Of a stretch of 64,000 nt of DNA, positions 9,225 to 17,240 are shown in pieces; within the stretch, counting starts at the first letter, position 1, and each line of letters opens with the position of its first letter. The notes beneath the pieces are model-generated. The model was not told the DNA's origin. It worked only from the letters and a program-made list of their open reading frames with translations, and did no database searches. The stretch is taken from positions 689,692 to 753,691 of the forward strand of contig DAOSDY010000002.1 in assembly GCA_035362835.1 (NCBI GenBank), given 5' to 3'. The stretch is from Melioribacteraceae bacterium. Its GTDB lineage: Bacteria; Bacteroidota; Ignavibacteria; Ignavibacteriales; Melioribacteraceae. A program made the translations under genes and the position numbers.

Positions 9225-12025
9225 CCGAAGAAAAACTGATAAAACAAACGGGGCTGGAACTGCGAGAAATTCTTCTCTATCTTTTTACCGATATCATACC
9301 TTAGTGTTAGAGCATTGAATAAATTAATTCTAAAACCTAATCCAACGCTTCCCAGAGTTTCTTTATACTTATCATCCCATGCCGAACCGGCATCGAAAAA
9401 GATGGCCCCGCGTACTTCAAAAAGATTAAGTCCAATGAACGGTAATCTTATATAAAACTGGTCGATCATCGGGAATCTTAATTCTACGGATGTTAGCCAG
9501 AGTTTTTCTCCCCGTATAGACCATCGCGGCCATCCTCTTAAATCCCAACTGCCGCCTGCAAAATATCTCCGTGCTTCTTTACCATGATTTATGAAGAATG
9601 CTGCACGTCCTGCTAAAGCGCTTCTAAGACCAAGTCTGAAATATTTTCTGTAATCGGCAATAAAAGAGAAATAATTGAGATTACTGAATTTTACGTCACT
9701 GGTATATCCTAATAGTATTCTTAATCGAGAACCGTCGATTGGTCCTGAAGAAGCCCAGATTGAATTATCGTGCACAAACGAAAGCGTATTGGAGACCATC
9801 AGGGATTTTCTTGTAATGAATTTCTCTATAATTTCTTTATCAGAATTGGCAATGCTTACAGAAGCTTCTAGACGTTGAAAAGTAGAGAAAGGGAAATAAA
9901 GTTCGAAAAATCCTCCGTATACCCGTTCGTAGAAATAGACATCCGATTCGCGGATATCGTAGCGTCTGCCTGAATAATTGAAAATACCGTATCCGTAATT
10001 TGTCCGCTCGCTTAGACTGAGCCGGGTTATAGCAACATTAAAATTTTTCAGGATTTCACTCTGGACTTCAGCCGTGTTATAGAGATAGAATAGGTATCTG
10101 TCGTCTCCCAGCAAATCGCTAAGGCCGAGCAGTGCTCCGCCTCTCGAACCGAATACCGGATCTGTAATCAGCTGCCCTACCGCATAATCGAGTGTGTATT
10201 CACGTTCATAAACAAGCCGGTCGGTTTCAGCAGGAAGAGAGATTCTTTTTTCTATCCACCTGGCACGCGCTTTTGTAAATTCATTTGTCAGTACTGCTAA
10301 CCCAGGCTCATAAATATTTTCGAGACTAAGATTGTAGAACTGGAAAGAGAAATTCTCAAAAGCGGAAGTGACAATATTCTTATTGTCGATAAACGTAAAG
10401 CTGTAAACACTTGTTACAAATCCTGTAATCTGTTCAATTTTATTCTGCTCACCCTTACTTCCATAATTCATTCTGTAGATGTTGTATGTCCCGTCGTAGT
10501 CGCATGTAAAATAGATCTGATTGAAATCCGGAGAGAAGGAAGGGGTTGAAAAGTTTGCGTTAATGTATGTTAAATAGTTTATCTGTTTCGATTCGATATC
10601 GTACTCAAAGAGATTATTCTTCTGTCTGAATTCTCCGGCCGTTCTATCGGAAGCATAAATTATTTTAAGATCATCTTTATAGAATACCGGATCGATATCC
10701 TGGTAATAATCGTTTGTAAGCCTCGTAAGTTCGGATTTTTGGATTTCGTAAGTATAGAGGTCGTTATACCCTTTCCTGTCAGTAGCACTGAAAACTATCA
10801 GATTTCCATCCCTTGAAAAATTGGGTGAACGAATTGATATCAGGTCTTCGAATCTAAGTGTTGCAACAATTTCCTCATCATAAATTGAATAGAGATGTAT
10901 TACATCCTTGCCAAGTGATTTTGTAATGAAAGCGAGATAACCCTGGTTCGATAATCCGAGTGAATTTTCGAGAAGATGGAACGACTCAAAATCAGACTCC
11001 CTTTCACCCTCAATAAGAATTTCGGGATCGATATAATCATCCTGATCCAGATCGTACTTCATCCTGAATAGTGAAGAATAACCGTTATGGTTCCCTATAA
11101 AGTAGATCTCTTTGTTGCCGTTCCGTTCAAAATAAACCGGATCGAAATTGAATCCTTTGTTTGTAATCCGTTTCGATTTGATAAAATGAGGATAACGCGC
11201 TTCATAAAGAGGGAAATATTCCTGCCTTAGCTTGAATGTGAAATAATTATCGATCGCCTCGAATTTATCCCCAAGCGTAAATTCCAGATTTTCCCTGAAC
11301 GAATTAAATCTCCAGAAATTTTCGAGCAGCAGAAGTATTTTTTCCTCACCGTACTTCGCAGCAACAAACTCAAGGAACTTCTGACCTTCTTTGTAGATAA
11401 TATATCCGTACACACTTTCGAGGTTTTCGAGAGTAACAAAATTTCCGTTTAGAACCAGGTCGCGCATCACCATTTCCGACTGTGTATCCCAGTCGAACGA
11501 CCAGTATTCAGCAAGACCTTCTACAAACCAGAGGGGCGGGAGTCTGGTGTTATCGATCCGGTGATCCGAGAGAATATTGAAAATCTTATTAGTCATAAAA
11601 ACATGAACAAGTTCATGTCTTATAACATGTTTGAAACTGCCCAGATTCCCCTGGTAAGGAATTACGACACGTCCCTTCATAAATTCGAAAAATCCGCCTA
11701 CACCTTCTGGAATAAATCCTGTGGTTATATTCGTCTGCTGAAAATGAATATGAGAGTTGTAAAAAATAAGCGGGATTTTTACTGTGATATAATGATTGAA
11801 CTTAACCTTATATTCCTCGTAAGCATCCTCGGCATACCTGGCTCCTATCTCGGCAAGCTCTTCGAAATCATCATAATAATAGATGTTGAAATGTTCCGTC
11901 TTAAGGACTTTCCAGTTAAACTTTTCATACTGTACTTTATTTCTGCCGAAAAAATAGAACTGAGCAAATACAAATTGCGGAATAAAAACAATCAGCAGAA
12001 TATATTTCCAGTTCTTAACCGTCAA
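9212..12025 (-). CDS. Gluzincin metallopeptidase-TolB propeller-BamA barrel fusion
   Basis: 937 residues. Signal peptide 1-21 (ending FVFAQ). About 40-260 is a peptidase-MA/gluzincin-like domain with zinc motif HELVH at 137-141 and the third-ligand glutamate in WFVEGLAEY (E169). About 285-560 holds TolB/WD40-like blades (PNFSRDGNLIVFSATDRKG, DIDPVFYKDDLKIIYASDR, PSFSPDFNQIYFTCDYDG). The C-terminal ~350 residues form an outer-membrane barrel of the BamA/Omp85 surface-antigen type, with GGSWDLRGWPR, FFDAGSAW and a terminal aromatic FFFGWDF. Start is TTG in a TTGA overlap with the upstream isomerase stop; no better ATG exists. Such multi-domain proteins occur in Bacteroidota and relatives; substrate unknown. 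Confidence 0.8.
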   Translation of the reverse strand: MTVKNWKYILLIVFIPQFVFAQFYFFGRNKVQYEKFNWKVLKTEHFNIYYYDDFEELAEIGARYAEDAYEEYKVKFNHYITVKIPLIFYNSHIHFQQTNITTGFIPEGVGGFFEFMKGRVVIPYQGNLGSFKHVIRHELVHVFMTNKIFNILSDHRIDNTRLPPLWFVEGLAEYWSFDWDTQSEMVMRDLVLNGNFVTLENLESVYGYIIYKEGQKFLEFVAAKYGEEKILLLLENFWRFNSFRENLEFTLGDKFEAIDNYFTFKLRQEYFPLYEARYPHFIKSKRITNKGFNFDPVYFERNGNKEIYFIGNHNGYSSLFRMKYDLDQDDYIDPEILIEGERESDFESFHLLENSLGLSNQGYLAFITKSLGKDVIHLYSIYDEEIVATLRFEDLISIRSPNFSRDGNLIVFSATDRKGYNDLYTYEIQKSELTRLTNDYYQDIDPVFYKDDLKIIYASDRTAGEFRQKNNLFEYDIESKQINYLTYINANFSTPSFSPDFNQIYFTCDYDGTYNIYRMNYGSKGEQNKIEQITGFVTSVYSFTFIDNKNIVTSAFENFSFQFYNLSLENIYEPGLAVLTNEFTKARARWIEKRISLPAETDRLVYEREYTLDYAVGQLITDPVFGSRGGALLGLSDLLGDDRYLFYLYNTAEVQSEILKNFNVAITRLSLSERTNYGYGIFNYSGRRYDIRESDVYFYERVYGGFFELYFPFSTFQRLEASVSIANSDKEIIEKFITRKSLMVSNTLSFVHDNSIWASSGPIDGSRLRILLGYTSDVKFSNLNYFSFIADYRKYFRLGLRSALAGRAAFFINHGKEARRYFAGGSWDLRGWPRWSIRGEKLWLTSVELRFPMIDQFYIRLPFIGLNLFEVRGAIFFDAGSAWDDKYKETLGSVGLGFRINLFNALTLRYDIGKKIEKNFSQFQPRLFYQFFFGWDF

Positions 12026-13053
12026 AGACGTTCCTTTAGATAGTTTATGTTATCAATCGAAGTGGGATTTATACCCCGTATTACAGCAAGGTAATATGAA
12101 ATCCAATCGCCGAAGTAAATAATATCCACAAGTCTTTCCTTCCAGGTTTTTTCTTTGCTGGATATATTAATTATTTCGCATCCCTTCTTTCTAATTATCT
12201 CGGATGTAATTTCATAACGTTTCTTAACCTGAGGATGATAATCTTCATCCATTATATTTATTAGAATCAGGTTTACCTGTTTTGGATCGAATGTATCCCA
12301 GCCGAGTATTTCATTATGATCGAGTTCCGGGAGTAATCCGTAAAAAGAATGAAGCTTGGAATTTTCATTAAACTGTCCTTTATACCTCGCGCCAATTGCA
12401 GAAGTGTATTCGGATACTGCGTAAATTAACGGTATATAGCCGATAAACTTCTGTGCAAGATCGAGCGCGTCATTCTTTGTCTGAGAATATACTTCCCCTT
12501 TACGCTTCAGCAATCCGATAATTGAATTAACAACTTCATTTTGTTCGGGAATCAATTTCAAAGATTGAACTAATTTTAGCAATGTAAAAAAATTGACCCA
12601 GAGAGCGAATCGCGGCTGGTATCCTTTCATCAACCTACCGAGCGGAAATTTATTTTTAAGTGCGAATTCCTCGAGTTTACCGCCCGTTGTTATGCAAGCG
12701 ACCTGGCATTTTCGTTGAATTGCTTCGTTAGCAGCAGCAAGAGTTTCTTCTGTGTTCCCGGAATAAGAAGATGCAATTACAAGTGTACTTTCGTCCGCAT
12801 AGGGAGGCAGCTCATAGTTTCTATTTACTACATAAGGGTATTTCAATTCTGTCCTGAAGAAATTCTGCAGAAGGTCGCCGCCTATAGCCGAACCGCCCAG
12901 TCCGCTAAGCACAATATTTTTTATTTTCGATGTGTCTATAGACGAAACATCTATTTGGCTTTGCCATGCGGATTCAACCTGGTAGTAGGATTCCTGTAAA
13001 ACTTTAAACTGGTTTTCATTGTCGTACATCTTGATCATTTCTTGGATTTCCAT
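12022..13053 (-). CDS. Bifunctional phosphoglucose/phosphomannose isomerase family protein
   Basis: 343-residue SIS-fold isomerase interconverting glucose-6-P (and probably mannose-6-P) with fructose-6-P. The first SIS domain has LSGLGGSAIGGDLL near residue 50 and the sugar-phosphate loop SSYSGNTEET near 95. The second carries the family's conserved SKLHSFYGLLPELDHNEI segment with catalytic Glu and His. This small family is common in archaea and in Bacteroidota relatives. It lies between PTS enzyme I (1 bp gap) and the gluzincin-barrel gene (4-bp overlap). The pairing with PTS components suggests a sugar-phosphate or carbon-status link, but that is inference. Confidence 0.87.
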   Translation of the reverse strand: MEIQEMIKMYDNENQFKVLQESYYQVESAWQSQIDVSSIDTSKIKNIVLSGLGGSAIGGDLLQNFFRTELKYPYVVNRNYELPPYADESTLVIASSYSGNTEETLAAANEAIQRKCQVACITTGGKLEEFALKNKFPLGRLMKGYQPRFALWVNFFTLLKLVQSLKLIPEQNEVVNSIIGLLKRKGEVYSQTKNDALDLAQKFIGYIPLIYAVSEYTSAIGARYKGQFNENSKLHSFYGLLPELDHNEILGWDTFDPKQVNLILINIMDEDYHPQVKKRYEITSEIIRKKGCEIINISSKEKTWKERLVDIIYFGDWISYYLAVIRGINPTSIDNINYLKERL

Positions 13054-13054
13054 T

Positions 13055-14809
13055 TTATCCTCTTATTAAATTTTTGATAAGATCCTGGATTTGTGAATTA
13101 AAGAAATTGTGCAGGTGCTGACTAATCTCCTTCTCTGAACTGAAATTGATGCATTCCTGGGCCAGAGTTTTAAGCTCTTTATAATTAAGACTTCTTACGA
13201 TTTTTTTAATTAAAGGAATAGCGGAGGCAGAAACACTTAACGAGTCCAAGCCAAGGCCGATAAGAAGCGGGACAGCGAACGGATCGGCAGCCATCTCTCC
13301 GCACATACTAACCGTAACACCGGCTTTTTTACCTTCGGAGATAATATGATGCAGTGTTCTTACAACTGCCGGATGAAATTCCTGATATTGACGGGATACA
13401 ATATCATTACCCCTGTCAACAGCAAGCAGATACTGGATAAGATCGTTAGTGCCGATACTAATGAATTCCACTTCAGCAGCAAATTCTTTAGCCATCACGG
13501 CTGCCGAAGGTATTTCGATCATTATTCCTATTCCGATATTTTTATCGAACTGTTTCCCCTCGGCTTTCAGTTCTTTTTTACATTCCTCAATAATTCTCTT
13601 GGATTCTTTTATTTCATAGATCGATGCAATCATCGGAAGCATAATTTTAATATTCTTATGAGCACTGGCTCTGAGGATTCCTTTAATCTGGACTTTAAAG
13701 AGTTCCGGGTTATCCAGAAGGAGACGAATTCCTCGCCATCCGAGCATCGGATTCGGTTCATGGAGGTCAACCGGAAGTACTTTATCTCCGCCAATATCGA
13801 AAGTTCTTATTATCACTGTTTCAGGATAGATCTGTTCAGAAATATTCTTATAGATCTGGTATTGCGATTCTTCATCCGGGAATTCTTCATACTCTTCGAA
13901 CAGTTGCTCAGTTCTAACAAGGCCGATCCCATTAGCTCTATTATGAAGAATAAAATCCATTTCGCTCGAAACATCAAGGTTTGCAAGTAGCTTAACTTCC
14001 CTGCCGTCAATTGTTTCTGCAGGAAGATCTTTCAGTTTATTCAGTTCTTCATCGTGCTGGGAGAGTTTTCTAATTTTCTCTTTATAAGAAGTTAGCTGAT
14101 TCTCATCCGGATTGATTATAACCTGGCCGAAAAAGCCGTCTATAATTATCAGGTCGTCATCTTTAATCTTATTTGTAGCTTCATGTACGCCTACTACTGC
14201 AGGAACATTTAATGACCTTGCAAGTATCGCAGCATGGGATGTAAGACCGCCAAAATCAGTAACATAACCTTTAACATCAGCACGTGCGAACAGGACAGTA
14301 TCGGACGGTGAGAGATTTTGTGTAATAACAATTAGGTCGCTAGAAATTCTGCTTTTAAGTTTTTTCTTTTTCAGATTCCTAATTATTCTGTTTTTAATAT
14401 CCTCTATATCATGTGAACGCTCTTTCATGTAAGGTTCGTTAGAGGAATTCATAATCCTGGTATACCTTGAGATTTCGTCCTCAACAATATATTCAGGGAC
14501 TTTCATTTCTTTTTTAATCCTGTTCTCAATTGTAGAGATGAGTATCGGATCGTCGAGAATCATAATCTGAGCATCAAAGATAGCTGCCCTTTTTTCGCCA
14601 AGCTTATCTACCGCAAGGGAGAAGATTTTCCTGAGTTCCTTCCTGGATTGCGCCAGAGCCGAATCCAGGTTTTGTAGAGCTTCCTCGATATTTGTAATTG
14701 AATCTTCCGAGACAGATTCTTTCTGTTTCTCGTATATGAATGCTTTGGCAATTGAAATACCCGGGGCCGCTGCAATTCCTTTTAATATGTTGTCTGCCTT
14801 TTTATCCAT
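13055..14809 (-). CDS. ptsI: Phosphoenolpyruvate-protein phosphotransferase (PTS enzyme I)
   Basis: About 584 residues. Takes phosphate from PEP onto its own histidine (His192 in GGLTSHAAILARS) and passes it to HPr. The N-terminal HPr-binding helical domain, phosphohistidine domain and PEP-binding TIM barrel are all present; the barrel shows RTEQLFEE, GWRGIRLLLDNPE, IMIEIPSAA, IGTNDLIQY and the catalytic cysteine region SMCGEMAADP. There is no N-terminal GAF domain, so it is the ordinary and not the nitrogen-type enzyme. The ATG at 14809, one base after the HPr stop, is preferred over an upstream in-frame TTG at 14824. No EII permease gene is in the window. Confidence 0.93.
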   Translation of the reverse strand: MDKKADNILKGIAAAPGISIAKAFIYEKQKESVSEDSITNIEEALQNLDSALAQSRKELRKIFSLAVDKLGEKRAAIFDAQIMILDDPILISTIENRIKKEMKVPEYIVEDEISRYTRIMNSSNEPYMKERSHDIEDIKNRIIRNLKKKKLKSRISSDLIVITQNLSPSDTVLFARADVKGYVTDFGGLTSHAAILARSLNVPAVVGVHEATNKIKDDDLIIIDGFFGQVIINPDENQLTSYKEKIRKLSQHDEELNKLKDLPAETIDGREVKLLANLDVSSEMDFILHNRANGIGLVRTEQLFEEYEEFPDEESQYQIYKNISEQIYPETVIIRTFDIGGDKVLPVDLHEPNPMLGWRGIRLLLDNPELFKVQIKGILRASAHKNIKIMLPMIASIYEIKESKRIIEECKKELKAEGKQFDKNIGIGIMIEIPSAAVMAKEFAAEVEFISIGTNDLIQYLLAVDRGNDIVSRQYQEFHPAVVRTLHHIISEGKKAGVTVSMCGEMAADPFAVPLLIGLGLDSLSVSASAIPLIKKIVRSLNYKELKTLAQECINFSSEKEISQHLHNFFNSQIQDLIKNLIRG

Positions 14810-14810
14810 G

Positions 14811-15077
14811 TTACATCTCGTCAAATCCTCTGTTAAAATAGTCGATTATTTCAAGTGAGGCTTCATTCTCATCGGGACCGTCGAATGTTAATACGATTTC
14901 AGAACCTTTCTCTGCAGCCAGCGTCATCACACCGATAATACTTTTTCCGTTAATATGCATTCCGTCCTTATTGAGGAAAAATTCACACTTGTATTTTGAT
15001 GCAAGCTTTACAATCGTTGCTGCAGGACGTGTATGAAGTCCTGCATTGTTCACTATTTTTACAGTTCGTTCAATCAT
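14811..15077 (-). CDS. ptsH: HPr phosphocarrier protein
   Basis: 88 residues. The phosphoacceptor His15 is in AGLHTRPAA, and Ser46 lies in NGKSIIGVM, the site phosphorylated by HPr kinase in bacteria that have it; both fit their canonical numbering exactly. It accepts phosphate from enzyme I, encoded immediately downstream, and would pass it to EIIA-type acceptors elsewhere in the genome. Its ATG overlaps the stop of the polyprenyl synthase gene by one base, so translation is coupled to isoprenoid genes, an unusual neighbourhood. Confidence 0.95.
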   Translation of the reverse strand: MIERTVKIVNNAGLHTRPAATIVKLASKYKCEFFLNKDGMHINGKSIIGVMTLAAEKGSEIVLTFDGPDENEASLEIIDYFNRGFDEM

Positions 15078-16063
15078 TATTTCTTTCTACCGATTAATGC
15101 ATTAGCAAGCCAGTTCATTAGTAATCTTCCTTCTTCATCCGGAAGATAAGAAGAATTTTTTAATGCTAATTGAGTGTACCGTAGAATTTCTTTCTTTGCA
15201 TCCTCAATAACATTCAGATCCTCATAAATTTTCTTGTACCGTCCGACTTCCGATCTGTCGATCCCCTTGTTTCTGATTAACTGTAAGAGGAGATTTCTGT
15301 TTTTACCGGAAGATTTTTCCAATGCACGTAGAAATAAATAAGTCTTCTTTCCTTCGACGAGATCGCTGCCGATTTTCTTGCCGAACTTCTCCTCTTCACC
15401 GATTATATCCAACAGGTCGTCTTGAATCTGAAAGGCCATTCCGAGATATTTCCCGTAATTTCCTGCAGCTTTGATATTTTTTTCATCAGCCCCTGCTATA
15501 CCTGCGCCAATAAGACAGCACATTTCAGCAAGTGCAGCGGTCTTTTTGTAGATCATTACTTTGTATTCTTTTATTGTAACGACCTTCCTCAGCTCAAATT
15601 CTTTATCAAGGCTCTGACCTTCGCAAACTTCAATAATTCCCTGCGTAAATATCTTTAGAATTTCCGCACAGTCTTTTTTACAGTCTTTAAGAAGATTCTC
15701 ATATGATAATGCAACCAGTATATCACCGGCAAGAATAGCAGTATTGGTGTCGTACTTTTTATGAAGTGTCAACCTGCCTCTTCTGAGATCAGAATTATCC
15801 ATGATATCATCATGGACTAATGTGAAGTTGTGCAGAAGTTCTACAGCAAGAGCAGCGTTATATGCATCTTTAAATTTTCCGCCTACTGCCTTAGCTGAAG
15901 AAAGAACTAAAAAAGGACGTATTCTTTTACCGCCGCCTTCGAGGACGTATTTACTCGGTTGATAAAGCGATTCCGGTTTTTTACCCTTAAAATAGAGAGC
16001 CAGCTTCGATTCAATTTTTTTTAATTCGCTACGGTACATTAATTCACTCGTAAGAGTTTTCAA
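15077..16063 (-). CDS. Polyprenyl (short-chain) diphosphate synthase
   Basis: 328-residue all-helical trans-prenyltransferase that condenses IPP with allylic diphosphates. The first Asp-rich motif is VHDDIMDNSDLRRG (DDIMD at 85-89) and the second is QIQDDLLD (215-219); GGGKRIRP precedes them. The fifth residue before the first motif is Phe80 (HNFTLVHDD), which in related enzymes limits product length, so a C15-C20 product (FPP/GGPP) is favoured over long quinone chains; this is inference. Start is TTG at 16063 with a GGAG site five bases upstream and a 4-bp overlap with the isomerase stop. It acts directly after the IPP isomerase encoded upstream. Confidence 0.9.
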   Translation of the reverse strand: MKTLTSELMYRSELKKIESKLALYFKGKKPESLYQPSKYVLEGGGKRIRPFLVLSSAKAVGGKFKDAYNAALAVELLHNFTLVHDDIMDNSDLRRGRLTLHKKYDTNTAILAGDILVALSYENLLKDCKKDCAEILKIFTQGIIEVCEGQSLDKEFELRKVVTIKEYKVMIYKKTAALAEMCCLIGAGIAGADEKNIKAAGNYGKYLGMAFQIQDDLLDIIGEEEKFGKKIGSDLVEGKKTYLFLRALEKSSGKNRNLLLQLIRNKGIDRSEVGRYKKIYEDLNVIEDAKKEILRYTQLALKNSSYLPDEEGRLLMNWLANALIGRKK

Positions 16064-17097
16064 TAGAGCTCCGATTTTCTAATTAGATTTTTTTTTTTGA
16101 AACTTTTTATATCCGGTGAGCCGGTCAGATACATTATTTTTTTAACAACGTTGAACCATTCATTTACTAAATCTATAACACCTGATTCTCCGTAAGAATT
16201 CACAACCTGGAGAATTTTTCTGGCTGAGGCAGCTATATCGGCGCCGAGTAAAAGAGATTTTGCAATTTCCTCAGGCATATTTATTCCTCCCGAGGAAATC
16301 AGCATAAAACGGTATTTCTTTCTGAGTTGATTCACTGTCCTCAGACAGTATGAAGTCGGCAGACCCCATTCCCTGAAATACTGATCCTCTTTTTTACTTC
16401 TGATCAATTCAACAGCGGCCCAGCTTGTACCACCCGCTCCCGCCACATCAATCCCTTTTACTCCGGCTTCAAGAAGAATTCTAGAGGCCGCAACAGAAAT
16501 GCCGGACCCGACTTCTTTAGCTATAAGCGGTATTTTCAATTTTGCCGCAAGCCGTTCAACGGCTTTTATAAGACCTTTAAAATCGGTCTGGCCTTCGGGT
16601 TGAATTAACTCCTGAAGTGGATTAAGGTGGATAACGAATGCATCTGCTTCTATTAGATCTGAAAGGTATTGTACATTTTCAACAATATTTTTTGATTTGG
16701 CCACCTGTGCTGCACCAAGATTTCCAATAACAGGAACATTGCCGGCATTCTTTCTAATCACTTTAAATGAGTTAAGGTGATTCGAATTTTCTAGGGATTG
16801 TCTCTGGCTCCCCACACCAATCGGAATATTCAGATGTCTGGCAGCAATCGCCAGTTTTTCATTTATTTTTGCTGCTTCGCCTGTGCCGCCGGTCATGCAT
16901 GAGATCAGAAACGGATAGGATATTTTCTTCTTAAAGAAATTTGTTGATAGATCGATTTTTTCTATTCGCACTTCCGTTGGAGCAAAATGCTCGAATTCAT
17001 AATTCTCAAAACCATTGGTCCGGTAATTGAATTTGACATCATCCGTTAAACATAATTCAATATGATCTTTCTTTCTTTTTGAAGTTTGGCTTTTCAT
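16060..17097 (-). CDS. fni: Type 2 isopentenyl-diphosphate delta-isomerase
   Basis: 345-residue FMN- and NADPH-dependent TIM-barrel enzyme that interconverts IPP and DMAPP, the allylic primer of isoprenoid synthesis. Family marks visible: SCMTGGTGEAAKINEKLA, GVGSQRQSLEN, HLNPLQELIQPEGQTDF with its catalytic Gln/Glu, KEVGSGIS and GIDVAGAGGTSW. Unrelated in sequence to the Nudix-type isomerase of E. coli. First gene of the eight-gene minus-strand operon, it overlaps the prenyl synthase start by 4 bp. It is divergent from an MFS gene; the 143-bp region between holds no promoter I could call firmly. Confidence 0.95.
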   Translation of the reverse strand: MKSQTSKRKKDHIELCLTDDVKFNYRTNGFENYEFEHFAPTEVRIEKIDLSTNFFKKKISYPFLISCMTGGTGEAAKINEKLAIAARHLNIPIGVGSQRQSLENSNHLNSFKVIRKNAGNVPVIGNLGAAQVAKSKNIVENVQYLSDLIEADAFVIHLNPLQELIQPEGQTDFKGLIKAVERLAAKLKIPLIAKEVGSGISVAASRILLEAGVKGIDVAGAGGTSWAAVELIRSKKEDQYFREWGLPTSYCLRTVNQLRKKYRFMLISSGGINMPEEIAKSLLLGADIAASARKILQVVNSYGESGVIDLVNEWFNVVKKIMYLTGSPDIKSFKKKNLIRKSELY

Positions 17098-17240
17098 TAT
17101 TAGAAGGTCTGTAAATTCACCGACAAAATAAAAATTTTCCGGTATATAATCTGTTCAATCATTCAAATATTCTTATTGAATCTCCATCTTATTTGAAATA
17201 AATTGAAAACCGGAGTTTACACTAAACTGGCGGAATAACA

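Noticed and set aside
11561..12043. 160-residue open frame on the plus strand
   Set aside because: Antisense to the gluzincin-barrel gene N-terminus; no ribosome-binding site and low-quality protein sequence.
13346..13990. 214-residue open frame on the plus strand
   Set aside because: Entirely antisense to the enzyme I gene, whose catalytic motifs are all intact; composition is a shadow of that frame.
14809..14824. Earlier start for enzyme I at the in-frame TTG
   Set aside because: It would overlap the HPr stop region and give a non-family N-terminus; the ATG at 14809 is better.
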